Below, piece by piece: positions 8,803 through 18,113 of a DNA stretch of 55,580 bases. The notes below the pieces were generated by a model. That model saw nothing but the letters and a program-made list of their open reading frames with translations. It was not told the DNA's origin and ran no database searches. The stretch lies in the NCBI GenBank assembly GCA_029976075.1, contig JARKNW010000147.1:1-55580 (forward strand), given 5' to 3'. The position numbers and the translations under genes were made by a program. Source of the DNA: Pleomorphomonas sp. GTDB taxonomy: Bacteria; Pseudomonadota; Alphaproteobacteria; Rhizobiales; Pleomorphomonadaceae. Each line of letters begins with the position of its first letter. Position 1 is the stretch's first letter.

Positions 8803-9828
8803 ATGAGCGAAATTGCCGGCAGCAAGCGCGAGAGTATGGATGTGGCGATCGTTGGTGCCGGTCCCATGGGGCTCGTCACGGCTCTGATGTGCGCCCGTGC
8901 CGGCCTCCGGGTGGCGATCTACGAGAGGCAGGCGGACTTTTCCGGCTCACCGGCCTGGAACGGCACCGGTGTTCTGGCCCCCGACTGCGAGGCGGATGGT
9001 GCCGATGCCACCATCGTCGATCTCGGACGCCGTTCGATCGAACTCTGGCCGACCCTCATCCCCGGCCTCAACCTCAATGGTGCGCTGGTGCTTGGCAACC
9101 GTCGCCAGCCGACAGCGCTCGATGACTATTCCACCTTCGTCCTCAATTACGATTGGGTCGACGAGGAGCGGATTGCCGCCCTCGAGCCGTCGCTGGCCGG
9201 GGTCTACACCCGGGGCATGTATTTTCCGCAGGCCGCCCATGGCGATCCGCGCGTGCTGTTCAGTGGTCTCAAGGACGTTCTAGAGGCTGTCGGCATCCGG
9301 ATTCGCTTCGACTGGGTGGGCACGCTGGATAGCCTGCAAGCCGAGCGCATCGTCGACACGCGTGGCCTTGGCGCACGCGACCGCTTCCCCGAGCTGAGGG
9401 CCGTCACCGCGGAGATGGCTCAGGTACGCAGCCACAAGATCGAGCTGACCAGACCGATCCGGCTCCTGCACAATCGCCATTCGCTTTATGTGACACCGCG
9501 AGGCCAAGGGGTCTACGTGATCGGTGCCACCACTGTCGACGACGATCGCAGCGGCGTGTCGGTGCGCTCGGCAGGCGAGCTGATGATGCACGCCGTATCC
9601 CTGCTGCCGGCCTTTGCCGATGCCGAGGTGCTGGAGCTGCGCTCCGGCTTGATGCCGGTGCTGATGAACGGGGTGCCCAAGGTGGTCGTCGGCGACCGCA
9701 TCATCGCCGTCAATGGCCTTTTCCGTTATGGCTGGATGGTGGCACCGGCCATTGCCGAGGACCTCCTGCGCGTGATCTACACGCAGGCGACCAAGGTTAT
9801 CCATGCCAGTCGGCCCGTGCGCCACTGA
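8803..9828 (+). CDS. thiO: FAD-dependent glycine oxidase-like enzyme of thiamine synthesis (ThiO-like)
   Basis: 341 residues. The N-terminal dinucleotide fold is VAIVGAGPMGLV (GxGxxG) at about residues 14-25, followed by a DAO-type FAD domain. The C-terminal NGLFRYGWMVAPAIAEDL matches the end of ThiO proteins. Glycine oxidase supplies the iminoacetate used for the thiazole ring of thiamine. The gene precedes thiE-like and thiD genes by 28 bases, which supports ThiO over other amino-acid oxidases. ThiS and ThiG are not in this cluster. No TPP riboswitch is recognisable in the 203 bases upstream. Confidence 0.82.
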   Translation: MSEIAGSKRESMDVAIVGAGPMGLVTALMCARAGLRVAIYERQADFSGSPAWNGTGVLAPDCEADGADATIVDLGRRSIELWPTLIPGLNLNGALVLGNRRQPTALDDYSTFVLNYDWVDEERIAALEPSLAGVYTRGMYFPQAAHGDPRVLFSGLKDVLEAVGIRIRFDWVGTLDSLQAERIVDTRGLGARDRFPELRAVTAEMAQVRSHKIELTRPIRLLHNRHSLYVTPRGQGVYVIGATTVDDDRSGVSVRSAGELMMHAVSLLPAFADAEVLELRSGLMPVLMNGVPKVVVGDRIIAVNGLFRYGWMVAPAIAEDLLRVIYTQATKVIHASRPVRH

Positions 9829-9856
9829 TCCCGGTTTGCCCACAGACGGAAAGTCC

Positions 9857-10465
9857 ATGCTCGACCGCTTTTACCTCATCATCGATCGCGCCGCCTGGCT
9901 GCCGCGCCTGCTGCCGCTCGGACTGAAGCTGGTGCAGATCCGCACCAAGGCGCCGGATATCGAGACGCGCCGGCGGGAGATCGCCGACTCGCTGGCCCTT
10001 TGCAAGGCGGCGGGCGCGATGTGCGTGGTCAATGACCACTGGCGCGAGGCGATCGAGTTCGGGGCCGAATGGCTGCACCTCGGGCAGGAAGATCTCGATA
10101 CCGCCGACCTCAGGGCCATTCGCGCCGCCGGTATTCGTTTCGGAGTTTCCACGGCAAACCGCGAGGAACTCGACAGGGCGCTGGCGGTTGATCCCGACCA
10201 TGTGGCCCTTGGGCCGATCTGGTCGACTATCTCCAAGGATGACGCGGCGCCGGCCAGCGGCCCGGAGCTGCTCACGGAATGGAAGCGCGTCGCCAAGCGG
10301 CCGCTGGTGGCGATCGGTGGCATCTCGCTTGATCGGGCGCCGATCTGCTGGGGTGCCGGCGCGGACAGCGTCGCGGTGATTTCCGACGTGCTGTCGGCTG
10401 CCAGCCCGGAGGCAAGGCTTACCGAATGGCTCGATGCCGCGAAGACTTGGGAGGCGCGGGCATGA
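9857..10465 (+). CDS. thiE: Thiamine phosphate synthase (ThiE-like)
   Basis: 202 residues from the ATG at 9857, with GGAAAG just upstream. The TIM-barrel motifs of ThiE are visible: [29 protein letters not shown] ending in QEDL (the family's IND..LA...GVHLGQEDL), [11 protein letters not shown] (phosphate/pyrophosphate loop), and VAIGGIS near the end. The enzyme joins HMP pyrophosphate and the thiazole phosphate to give thiamine phosphate. It is slightly shorter and more divergent than E. coli ThiE, but the key loops are kept. It overlaps thiD by ATGA and follows thiO. Confidence 0.85.
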   Translation: MLDRFYLIIDRAAWLPRLLPLGLKLVQIRTKAPDIETRRREIADSLALCKAAGAMCVVNDHWREAIEFGAEWLHLGQEDLDTADLRAIRAAGIRFGVSTANREELDRALAVDPDHVALGPIWSTISKDDAAPASGPELLTEWKRVAKRPLVAIGGISLDRAPICWGAGADSVAVISDVLSAASPEARLTEWLDAAKTWEARA

Positions 10466-11259
10466 CGGCGATTGCGGTAACCATTGCGGGGTCGGATTCG
10501 AGCGGCGGTGCCGGCATCCAGGCGGACCTCAAGACTTTCTCGGCGCTTGGCGTCTACGGAGCATCGGTCATCACGGCGCTGACGGCGCAGAACACCCGCG
10601 GCGTGACGGCGATCCACGAGGCGCCGGCCGATTTCGTCCGCGCCGAGATTGATGCCGTGTTCTCGGATCTCGCGGTCGGCGCAGTGAAGATCGGCATGTT
10701 GGCGAGTCCGGAGCTGATCCGCACGGTGGCCGGCGGTCTCCGCGATTATGGGCAGACCCGCGTGGTGCTCGATCCGGTGATGGTGGCAACGTCGGGCGAC
10801 AGTCTCTTGAAGGGCGAGGCGGTAATGACGCTGCGAGAGGCATTGTTTCCGCTGGCCAGCCTCATCACGCCCAACCTGCCGGAAGCTGGCAAGCTTCTGG
10901 GCCGGACGGTCGGAGAGACCCGCGACGACATGCTGGCCGCTGCCCGCGAGCTCAAGTCGCTGGGGCCGAAGGCGGTTCTGGTCAAGGGCGGCCATGGCAC
11001 GGGGACGGAGAGCACCGATCTCTATCTCGATGACGAGGGCGCGCGCTGGCTGACGGCACCGCGCCACGCAACGCGCAACACCCATGGCACCGGATGCACG
11101 CTGTCGTCGGCCATCGCCGCCGGCCTCGCCAAGGGGCTCGATCTGGTCGCTGCCGTTGCCGAGGGCAAGGCCTACGTCACGGCCGCGATCGTTGCCGCCG
11201 ACCGGCTAGAGATCGGTCACGGCCACGGACCGGTGCATCATTTCCACGCCTGGTGGTGA
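10462..11259 (+). CDS. thiD: Hydroxymethylpyrimidine/phosphomethylpyrimidine kinase
   Basis: 265 residues, the family's usual length, from the ATG at 10462 that overlaps the thiE stop. The start [20 protein letters not shown] is the ThiD signature. [23 protein letters not shown] and the C-terminal [15 protein letters not shown], which carries the anion hole and catalytic cysteine, are all present. It phosphorylates HMP and HMP-P for thiamine synthesis. Its stop codon lies one base from the stop of the converging LysR gene, leaving no room for a separate terminator. Confidence 0.95.
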   Translation: MTAIAVTIAGSDSSGGAGIQADLKTFSALGVYGASVITALTAQNTRGVTAIHEAPADFVRAEIDAVFSDLAVGAVKIGMLASPELIRTVAGGLRDYGQTRVVLDPVMVATSGDSLLKGEAVMTLREALFPLASLITPNLPEAGKLLGRTVGETRDDMLAAARELKSLGPKAVLVKGGHGTGTESTDLYLDDEGARWLTAPRHATRNTHGTGCTLSSAIAAGLAKGLDLVAAVAEGKAYVTAAIVAADRLEIGHGHGPVHHFHAWW

Positions 11260-11260
11260 A

Positions 11261-12118
11261 CTAGTTCGCCTCGAGCCGGCGGCTCACCGTCGCGTCGATC
11301 CAACGGGCAACGGCGCGCACGGCGGGCGTCTTGCCTCGTTCGGGATGGGCGAGGCGGTAGACGTCGCGGAACGCGGCGCCACGCGTGCCCGCGACTTCTA
11401 GAAGGCGCCCATCTGCATCGCCCATCAGCGTCGGCAGCATGACCTCGGCACCCGTGCAAGCCGCTGCCTCGGCCAGTACGCCGAGGTGGTTCGAGCGGGC
11501 GATGACGCGGGCATCCGGCCGCAATGCCGCCAGTGCGATCGCCTCGGGCATCTCGGCAAATTTCTGTGTGTAGGCGACGATCCTGTCCGGATAGGCGCCG
11601 TCGCGCGGCTGATAAAGGGCAAAGCCGAGGCGCCCCAGCCGTCGGATGGTCGCGTTGTCCTCCGGGCCGCGGCCGAGCCGGACGGCAAGATCGGCTTCCC
11701 TTTCCTCGAAGCTGACGCTGCGTTCCTCGGTCAGCAGCTCGACCTCAAGGTTGGGATGAAGCGCAGCGAGCTCGCCGAGTGTCGGCGCCAGGATTTTCTC
11801 GTGAATGAGACCGACGCTGGAAACGCGGATGGTCCCGGCGGCCTCCTCTCGCAAGCGGCGCAGGCGACTGCCGGCTTCCTCGGCGATAGCCGCCATGGAG
11901 GCCAGTTGCGGCAGGATGGTCTTGAGGAGGGGGGTAGGGCGCAAACGGCGGTCGATGCGATCGAACAGCGCCGCTCCGAGCCGTCTTTCGATGCGATTGA
12001 GGCGGCGAGCGGCGGTTGTCTGGTCGATGCCCAGTTGGCGAGCCGCCTCACTCAGCGTACCGCCGACCACGATTTCGCTTACAAGCTCCAGTTCGTCCCA
12101 GCGAAGATCTGCGTTCAT
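11261..12118 (-). CDS. LysR-family transcriptional regulator
   Basis: 285 residues from the ATG at 12118 (the frame is open further to 12244, but that stretch would cover the promoter of the divergent gene). The N-terminal winged helix-turn-helix reads LELVSEIVVGGTLSEAARQL with the recognition helix QTTAARRLNRIERRLGA. The rest is a LysR effector domain. It is transcribed away from a cysteine hydrolase gene across 85 bases, the classic LysR arrangement, so it probably controls that gene and itself. The ligand is unknown. Confidence 0.9.
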   Translation of the reverse strand: MNADLRWDELELVSEIVVGGTLSEAARQLGIDQTTAARRLNRIERRLGAALFDRIDRRLRPTPLLKTILPQLASMAAIAEEAGSRLRRLREEAAGTIRVSSVGLIHEKILAPTLGELAALHPNLEVELLTEERSVSFEEREADLAVRLGRGPEDNATIRRLGRLGFALYQPRDGAYPDRIVAYTQKFAEMPEAIALAALRPDARVIARSNHLGVLAEAAACTGAEVMLPTLMGDADGRLLEVAGTRGAAFRDVYRLAHPERGKTPAVRAVARWIDATVSRRLEAN

Positions 12119-12203
12119 GCAGGTTATGGTCCAGATATCACAGATTCCCTGCGCTGATGCAGATCGTATCTTGCTTCCGTCGTCAACAGGAAAGGAAGAC
12201 GCG

Positions 12204-12788
12204 ATGGCTCGCACACTCCATGAAATCTTCGGAAGCACCGCCATACCCGCTCGCCTCGGCGAGGCCCCTCTGGTGCTGATCGACAGCCAGAACGATTATC
12301 TCGCCGGACCGCTCGCGCTTTCCGGCATCGAGGCGGCGGTAGGCGCGGCCGGTCGGTTGCTCGACGCCGCAAGGGCGCATGGGTCAAGGGTGGTCCACGT
12401 CGTGCAACGCGGTGTGACCGGTGGCCTCTTCGATCTCGAAGGCTCCGGCGGCGCCATCATCGAGCGACTCGCTCCACAGGCCGGCGAAAGGATTGTGATC
12501 AAGACGCGTCCGAACGGGTTTTCCGGCACGGCATTGCTTGGCGAACTCGGCGACATGGGAAGCGGACTGATCGTCGCCGGCTTCATGACGCACAATTGCG
12601 TGTCGTCGACGGTCCGAGCCGCCCTCGACCTCGGCATCCTGCCGACGGTGGTCGCCGACGCCACCGCCACGCGCGACCTGCCGGTTTTGGGTGGAATCGT
12701 ATCGGCTGCCGACTTGCAGCGTGCGGAGCTTGCAGCCCTTGCCGACCGTCACGCCTTGGTCGTCACGACAGGTCAGCTCGTGGACTGA
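12204..12788 (+). CDS. Isochorismatase-like cysteine hydrolase
   Basis: 194 residues from the ATG at 12204, preceded by AAAGGAAG. The triad of this family is visible: aspartate in VLIDSQNDY (about residue 24), lysine in VIKTRPNGF (about 100) and cysteine in MTHNCVSSTVRAA (about 132), with the conserved cis-peptide region just before it. Family members hydrolyse amides or vinyl ethers, for example nicotinamide, ureidoacrylate or carbamates. The divergent LysR gene suggests induction by its substrate. The precise reaction cannot be assigned. Confidence 0.9.
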   Translation: MARTLHEIFGSTAIPARLGEAPLVLIDSQNDYLAGPLALSGIEAAVGAAGRLLDAARAHGSRVVHVVQRGVTGGLFDLEGSGGAIIERLAPQAGERIVIKTRPNGFSGTALLGELGDMGSGLIVAGFMTHNCVSSTVRAALDLGILPTVVADATATRDLPVLGGIVSAADLQRAELAALADRHALVVTTGQLVD

Positions 12789-12967
12789 TGCTTTGGTTCT
12801 CAGCGAGATTTCAGCGGCTTGTCGCTTCAAATTATCAGGGCGTTCGCGGCGAATTCGCAATCAAACCTAGCCGAAGGTACTAGCCTTGCTTAATTAGTCT
12901 CCCTAATATCCGCCTCCAATCGGCTGAGCATAAGCGGGCGATTGCCTGGCATGGGAGTAACGTGAAC

Positions 12968-14611
12968 ATGGTCGCGGAGCTGGATCCTCTCTTCAAGCGT
13001 CTGGAAGCCAAGAAGGCCGAACTGGCCGGTCGTCCGATGCGCAAGCTGTTCGCCGAAGACGCCGGTCGCTTCGACCGCTTCAGCGTGCGCCTCGACGATC
13101 TTCTGCTCGACTTCTCGAAGAACCGTCTCGACGCGGACGCCTTCTCCCTGCTGATCGAGCTCGCCAAGGCGGCAGGCGTGGCCGAGCGCCGCGACGCCAT
13201 GTTCGCGGGCGCCGTCATCAACACCACCGAGAAGCGCTCGGTGCTGCACACGGCGCTGCGCAATCGGTCCAACACGCCGGTCATCGTCGATGGCAAGGAC
13301 GTGATGCCCGACGTCAACGAGGTTCTCGGCCGCATCCGCGATTTCGCCGAAGGCGTTCGCTCCGGCAAGATCGCCTCGTCGACCGGTGCCAAGTTCACGG
13401 ATGTCGTCAACATCGGCATCGGCGGTTCGGATCTCGGCCCGGCCATGGCGACCATCGCGCTGTCGCCCTATCGGGGTAACGGCCCGCGCCTCCACTACGT
13501 TTCCAACGTCGATGGCGCCCATATCTCCGATACGCTGGCCGAGCTCGACCCCAAGACGACGCTGTTCGTCATCGCATCGAAGACCTTCACCACTTCCGAA
13601 ACCATGACCAACGCCGGCACCGCCCGCGAGTGGATCAAGAAGCATCTCGGCGAGGCGGCGGTCGGCGCTCACTTCTGCGCCGTCTCGACGGCGCTCGACA
13701 AGGTGGCCGCCTTCGGCATGGACGTGAAGCGCGCCTTCGGCTTCTGGGACTGGGTCGGCGGCCGTTATTCGGTGTGGTCGGCCATTGGTCTGCCGGTTGC
13801 CATCGCCGTCGGCTACGACAACTTCGTGGCCTTCCTCTCGGGCGCCCATGAGGTGGACAACCACTTCCGAACGGCGCCGCTCGAGAAGAACATCCCGGTC
13901 ATCCTCGGCCTGCTCGGCGTCTGGTATCGCAACGTCTGGGGCTTCTCGACGCATGCCGTGCTGCCCTACGACCAGCGTCTTTCGCGCTTCGCCGCCTATC
14001 TCCAGCAGCTCGACATGGAGAGCAACGGCAAGGGCGTTCGCACCGACGGCACCCCGGTACCGCGCGCTTCCGGTCCGATCGTCTGGGGCGAGCCGGGCAC
14101 CAACGGTCAGCACGCCTTCTACCAGTTGATCCATCAGGGCACCGACGTCATCCCGGCCGACTTCCTGGCTGCCGCCGTGCCGCATGAGCAGGTGGGCGAC
14201 CACCATGCCAAGCTCCTGTCCAACGTGCTGGCCCAGACCGAGGCGCTGATGCTGGGCAAGACGGTCGACGAGGCTGCCGCGGAGCTGAAGAAGGCCGGCA
14301 AGTCGGATGCCGACATCGCCGCATTGGCCCCCCACAAGGCCTTCCCTGGCAACCGGCCGACCAACACCATTCTCTATCGCACGCTCGATCCGAAGACGCT
14401 CGGCCGCCTGATCGCCATCTACGAGCACAAGGTGTTCGTGCAGGGCACGATCTGGGGCGTCAACTCCTACGATCAGTGGGGCGTCGAGCTGGGCAAGGAG
14501 CTGGCCAACCGCCTCCTGCCGGTGCTCAAGGGAGAGGCCGAGCCGGCCGCTACCCAGGACGTGTCGACCAAGGGACTGGTTGCGGCCATCAAGGCGCTAC
14601 AGAAGGATTGA
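12968..14611 (+). CDS. pgi: Glucose-6-phosphate isomerase
   Basis: 547 residues (E. coli Pgi has 549). I chose the ATG at 12968, ten bases after GGAG; an in-frame GTG at 12962 is too close to that site. Signature stretches include [41 protein letters not shown] and [13 protein letters not shown]. The enzyme interconverts glucose-6-P and fructose-6-P in the cytoplasm. It is followed by a terminator and then pgl, so the two genes serve the same glucose-6-phosphate node but may be transcribed separately. Confidence 0.97.
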   Translation: MVAELDPLFKRLEAKKAELAGRPMRKLFAEDAGRFDRFSVRLDDLLLDFSKNRLDADAFSLLIELAKAAGVAERRDAMFAGAVINTTEKRSVLHTALRNRSNTPVIVDGKDVMPDVNEVLGRIRDFAEGVRSGKIASSTGAKFTDVVNIGIGGSDLGPAMATIALSPYRGNGPRLHYVSNVDGAHISDTLAELDPKTTLFVIASKTFTTSETMTNAGTAREWIKKHLGEAAVGAHFCAVSTALDKVAAFGMDVKRAFGFWDWVGGRYSVWSAIGLPVAIAVGYDNFVAFLSGAHEVDNHFRTAPLEKNIPVILGLLGVWYRNVWGFSTHAVLPYDQRLSRFAAYLQQLDMESNGKGVRTDGTPVPRASGPIVWGEPGTNGQHAFYQLIHQGTDVIPADFLAAAVPHEQVGDHHAKLLSNVLAQTEALMLGKTVDEAAAELKKAGKSDADIAALAPHKAFPGNRPTNTILYRTLDPKTLGRLIAIYEHKVFVQGTIWGVNSYDQWGVELGKELANRLLPVLKGEAEPAATQDVSTKGLVAAIKALQKD

Positions 14612-14621
14612 TCCCGAACAT

Positions 14622-14651
14622 GCCCGCCGGCGATCCGCCGTCGGGCTTTTT
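14622..14651 (+). terminator. Intrinsic terminator after pgi
   Basis: An 11-bp stem with one mismatch (arm GCCCGCCGGCG with CGCCGTCGGGC, loop ATC-rich) spans 14622-14646 and is followed by five T residues. It begins 10 bases after the pgi stop. Confidence 0.8.
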
Positions 14652-14850
14652 CCCGTGTTGGTTTTTCCGGTATGGTGGCTGACACGGTTTGATAGGGATT
14701 GCGGAAAGTCGGCCGGTGCCAACGCCGGCCGATTGTGTATATTCAAACAAGGGGAAGCCGGCCGCAGGGGTATTGCCCGATGCGAAAATCCAGCCACCGC
14801 CTGCCGATGATAGCGGGTGGTGTCAGCGGATCGCCGATCTGGAGGAACGG

Positions 14851-15543
14851 ATGTACGAGTTTCAGGAGTTTGAAAACGGCGCCGCGCTCGCCGATGCGTT
14901 GACCGTCGAGGTCGCAGGCGCGCTCGCTCATACCATCCGCCTGCACGGCAAGGCAGCGCTGGCTTTGTCCGGCGGCAAGACGCCGGTGCGTTTCCTGGAG
15001 GCGATGTCGCGCTATCGCATGCCTTGGAACGATGTGGTGGTGACGCTCGTCGACGAGCGCTGGGTGCCGGAGACGCATGAACGCTCCAACGCCGGTCTTG
15101 CGCGACGCCACCTGCTCAAGGGGCCGCTCATCAACATCGAGTTGTTGCCGCTATATCGGCCGGTAGCAACTCCTGAGCAGGGGGTGGTCGAGGTTGGCAA
15201 GGCGATCGCCGATCTGCCGCTGCCCTTCGCCGCCGTCGTGCTCGGCATGGGTGAAGACGGCCATACGGCTTCCTTCTACCCGGGCGGCGACAACCTTGCC
15301 GCCGCCAATTCGCCGGACTGCAAGGCGCCGGTGATGGCCATCAACGCCAAGGCGGCGGGCGAGCCGCGCATCACGCTGACGCTGCCGTTGCTGCTCGCCG
15401 CCGACGAGATCCTGCTGCACATCGAGGGGGCCGACAAACGCGCCGCCTTCGAGAAGGCGGTGGCCGGCGACGACGTGATGGAGATGCCGGTGCGCAGCCT
15501 TCTCAAGTCGGAAAAGCTGGTGAAGGTTCTCTGGTGCCCCTGA
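14851..15543 (+). CDS. pgl: 6-phosphogluconolactonase
   Basis: 230 residues from the ATG at 14851, which has GGAGG five bases upstream; the frame is open further upstream but without family similarity. Motifs are LALSGGKTP (phosphate binding), LVDERWVPETHERSN and GMGEDGHTASFYPG, all standard for Pgl. It hydrolyses 6-phosphogluconolactone in the oxidative pentose phosphate or Entner-Doudoroff route. In many rhizobia pgl lies beside zwf and edd; here its partner is pgi instead and no zwf is in the window. Confidence 0.95.
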   Translation: MYEFQEFENGAALADALTVEVAGALAHTIRLHGKAALALSGGKTPVRFLEAMSRYRMPWNDVVVTLVDERWVPETHERSNAGLARRHLLKGPLINIELLPLYRPVATPEQGVVEVGKAIADLPLPFAAVVLGMGEDGHTASFYPGGDNLAAANSPDCKAPVMAINAKAAGEPRITLTLPLLLAADEILLHIEGADKRAAFEKAVAGDDVMEMPVRSLLKSEKLVKVLWCP

Positions 15544-15574
15544 ACGGCTCCGCTCTGATTTTCCTGCGACGCGC

Positions 15575-15594
15575 GGCCCGGTCTCGACCGGGCC
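15575..15594 (+). terminator. Probable terminator hairpin after pgl
   Basis: An 8-bp stem (GGCCCGGT with ACCGGGCC, loop CTCG) 31 bases after the pgl stop is followed by GTTTGCATTTT, an interrupted T tract. Confidence 0.6.
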
Positions 15595-15656
15595 GTTTGC
15601 ATTTTGGGCGCCTTGCGTGGTCTCACCGACCGCTCGCCAGAGGCAAATAGACGTCT

Positions 15657-15674
15657 TTGTCATAAAACTGAGAA
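15657..15674 (+). promoter_or_regulatory. Pho-box-like site upstream of the plcP-like gene
   Basis: TTGTCAT-AAAA-CTGAGAA resembles the PhoB site pattern CTGTCAT-N4-CTGTCAT: the first half has six of seven matches, and the second keeps CTG and an A. It lies 64 bases before the proposed start at 15738. Together with the genes downstream it suggests induction by phosphate limitation. A single, half-degenerate site is weak evidence alone. Confidence 0.5.
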
Positions 15675-15737
15675 GCAGTCGGGACAAAAGGAGGTATCGG
15701 GATCGGCGAGTTGCCATCGATTCCCGCCTTGGAGAAG

Positions 15738-16565
15738 ATGCGACGCGCATCTTTGTTTGCCATGACGGACGACAATACTACTCGGAGCCTCAGAGCGCTT
15801 TTCCTGTCCGATATTCATCTCGGCACGCGCGACTGCCAGGCTGATCTTCTGCTCGATTTCATGCGTGTTCACGAGGCGGAGACCATCTACCTCGTCGGCG
15901 ATATCGTCGATGGTTGGCGGATGCGCCGGTCCTGGTTCTGGACGCAGAGCCACAACGATGTCGTGCAGAAACTGTTGCGCAAGGCCCGCAAGGGAGCACG
16001 TGTCGTCTATATTCCGGGCAATCACGACGAGTTTCTGCGAGATTATCTCGGCACGCACTTCGGCGGTGTCGAGGTGATGGACCGCTGCGTGCATGAAGCC
16101 GCCGATGGCCGCCGGTTCCTGGTCATCCACGGCGATCAGTTCGACGTGGTGGTACGGCATGCCCGCTGGCTCGCCTATCTCGGCGACTGGGCCTACGAGA
16201 CGGCGCTATGGATCAACACCTGGCTCAACAAGCTGAGGCGCTCCGTCGGCTTACCCTACTGGTCCCTGTCGGCCTGGGCCAAGCTCCGGGTGAAGAACGC
16301 CGTCAACTTCATCGGTGCCTTTGAGGATGCGCTGGCCTACGAGGCGCGGCGGGTCGGCGCCGACGGCGTGATCTGCGGCCATATCCACCACGCCAGCATG
16401 CGCGACATGAACGGCATTGCCTATGTCAACACCGGCGATTGGGTGGAGAGCTGCACCGCGATTGCCGAGAACCACGATGGCAGCCTCGAGATCATTCGCT
16501 GGACCCGCCTTGAACATGAACGGCGGACGCCCCTGATGCTGCCGCGCGCCGAGGCCGCAGAATGA
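15738..16565 (+). CDS. PlcP-like metallophosphoesterase (phospholipase C type; LpxH relative)
   Basis: 275 residues from the ATG at 15738; TTG 15711 and ATG 15762 are alternatives, none with a well-spaced ribosome site. The calcineurin-type metal motifs are complete: DIHLG, GDIVDGW, GNHDE, HGDQFD and GHIHHA. Stretches such as SHNDVVQKLLRKARKG and YVNTGDWVESCTA resemble the rhizobial PlcP family, which cleaves phosphatidylcholine and other phospholipids to diacylglycerol during phosphate starvation and is often annotated as LpxH. The gene overlaps a glycosyltransferase gene by ATGA and has a Pho-box-like site upstream, which favours PlcP. UDP-diacylglucosamine hydrolase activity cannot be excluded by reading alone. 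Confidence 0.78.
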   Translation: MRRASLFAMTDDNTTRSLRALFLSDIHLGTRDCQADLLLDFMRVHEAETIYLVGDIVDGWRMRRSWFWTQSHNDVVQKLLRKARKGARVVYIPGNHDEFLRDYLGTHFGGVEVMDRCVHEAADGRRFLVIHGDQFDVVVRHARWLAYLGDWAYETALWINTWLNKLRRSVGLPYWSLSAWAKLRVKNAVNFIGAFEDALAYEARRVGADGVICGHIHHASMRDMNGIAYVNTGDWVESCTAIAENHDGSLEIIRWTRLEHERRTPLMLPRAEAAE

Positions 16566-17614
16566 CGCGCATCACCGTCGTCACCGACGCCTGGCACCCG
16601 CAGGTCAATGGCGTCGTCCGCTCGATCGAGCGGACCAATGCCGAACTCATCGCCATGGGCGCCGAGGTGACCATGGTGACGCCGGACCTGTTCTGGACGC
16701 TGCCGCTGCCGAGCTATCCGGAAATCCGGGTGGCCATTTCGACCTATCGGCGCGTGGCGCGAGAGATCGAGCGTGGCCAGCCATCCTATGTCCACATTGC
16801 CACGGAGGGGCCGCTCGGCCTCAAGGCACGCAAGTGGTGCCGCCGCCACGGCATGCCCTACACGACGAGCTATCACACCCGCTTTCCGGAGTATGTGGCG
16901 GCAAGGCTGCCGGTGCCTGAATCCTGGCTCTACGCACTGGTCCGCCGCTTCCACAATGGTGGCGCCGGCTGCATGGTCGCCACCGACACCTTGGCGGCGG
17001 AACTCTCGGCGCGTGGTTTCCGCAACCTGATGCGCTGGGGGCGGGGTATCGACGCCGATCTGTTCCGGCCCCGTCCGGACGAAAAGCCCTTGTTCGATCT
17101 GCCGCGGCCGATTTTCATCAATGTTGGCCGTGTGGCCGTCGAAAAGAACCTTGAGGCCTTCCTGGCGCTCGATCTGCCCGGCTCGAAGGTGGTGGTGGGC
17201 GACGGACCGCAGCGGGCCGGCCTCGAAAAACGGTATCCGAACGTGCATTTCGCCGGTGTGATGATCGGCGAGGAACTGGCGCGCGCCTATGCATCGGCCG
17301 ATGTCTTCGTGTTTCCCTCGCGAACCGACACGTTCGGCAACGTGCTCCTGGAGGCGCTCGCCTCGGGGCTGCCGGTTGCCGCCTATCCGGTGATGGGACC
17401 GCTCGACATTCTCGGCGACAGCGACGCCGGCATTCTGGATGAGGATCTCCGAGCGGCCTGTCTCGGCGCGTTGGCGATCGATCCAGTGGCGGCGCGCGAG
17501 CTGGCGCTATCGTTCAGCTGGCGTCGGGCGGCCCTGCAGTTCCTCGACAACATCCGGCTCGCCAACGGCGAGACGCTGGAAGAGGCGACGCCCTTCGTAC
17601 CGGTGACGGCCTGA
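16562..17614 (+). CDS. GT4-family glycosyltransferase, probably lipid-linked (Agt-like)
   Basis: 350 residues. The N-terminal half begins ITVVTDAWHPQVNGVVRSIERT, usual for diacylglycerol-type or mannosyl GT4 enzymes. The C-terminal half has the FINVGRVAVEKNLEAFL and VFPSRTDTFGNVLLEALASGLPV segments, which hold the nucleotide-sugar binding E(x7)E motif. Its start overlaps the plcP-like stop by ATGA, so the two proteins are made together. The likely job is to glycosylate the diacylglycerol released by the PlcP-like enzyme, giving glycolipids that replace phospholipids. Sugar donor and product are inferred from the pairing. Confidence 0.8.
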   Translation: MTRITVVTDAWHPQVNGVVRSIERTNAELIAMGAEVTMVTPDLFWTLPLPSYPEIRVAISTYRRVAREIERGQPSYVHIATEGPLGLKARKWCRRHGMPYTTSYHTRFPEYVAARLPVPESWLYALVRRFHNGGAGCMVATDTLAAELSARGFRNLMRWGRGIDADLFRPRPDEKPLFDLPRPIFINVGRVAVEKNLEAFLALDLPGSKVVVGDGPQRAGLEKRYPNVHFAGVMIGEELARAYASADVFVFPSRTDTFGNVLLEALASGLPVAAYPVMGPLDILGDSDAGILDEDLRAACLGALAIDPVAARELALSFSWRRAALQFLDNIRLANGETLEEATPFVPVTA

Positions 17615-17712
17615 GTTCAGGGGCTTTCGCAAAAGGCCAAGTCGCGGTGGATCTGGGGTGTAGCGCGTGCTTGGGGACGGACGGAGCCAACGTGCCTTGG
17701 CCCGAGCTGCGA

Positions 17713-17901
17713 TCAGACAGTCATGTCCACATAGTTGCCCATGCCAGCCGGCGGCTGGGTAGAGCCTGCCGACTCGACGGCCTTGCTCAACATGTCGGCG
17801 GCCGACTGATCCGACTTGAGCGTCATCTTCATGATAGCCGTGCCGATGGCGCTCTTGGTGTTCGCCTGCAGCATGGTCGTGACGGCGGCGGCAACGTCCA
17901 T
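17713..17901 (-). CDS. YjfB-like small putative motility protein
   Basis: 62 residues beginning MDVAAAVTTMLQANTKSAIG and ending GNYVDMTV. Length, the MD(V/I) start and the amphipathic first half with alternating small residues match the YjfB (putative motility protein) family. AGGACGAG lies shortly before the ATG. It is convergent with the glycosyltransferase gene and lies downstream of a CheZ-like gene on the same strand, about 210 bases away, a motility context that supports the call. Function is unknown. Confidence 0.65.
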   Translation of the reverse strand: MDVAAAVTTMLQANTKSAIGTAIMKMTLKSDQSAADMLSKAVESAGSTQPPAGMGNYVDMTV

Positions 17902-18113
17902 TTTCGATACTCGTCCTGCTGGATAGCCCAGCGGAATGAAGTGAGCGCCAGAAAGATTGACAAGCTGTTATCCAAGCGGCGCGTCGATGGCGCAGTCGGG
18001 TCACAAAGCTCGTTGGATTCGCTGGATGGGCAGGTGTTCGCGAGCAGATGCCGCGAGACGAACGCGTCATACCGATGCGGTTCACCTCAACGGAAAGCTC
18101 CGGTGTTCACGCC

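Noticed and set aside
12890..14428. A 512-codon minus-strand frame opposite pgi
   Set aside because: pgi is unmistakable on the plus strand; the antisense frame has no recognisable domain.
15738..16565. Annotation as lipid A enzyme LpxH
   Set aside because: The pairing with a glycosyltransferase, the Pho-box-like site and PlcP-like stretches favour a phospholipase C role, and alphaproteobacteria commonly use LpxI for the lipid A step.
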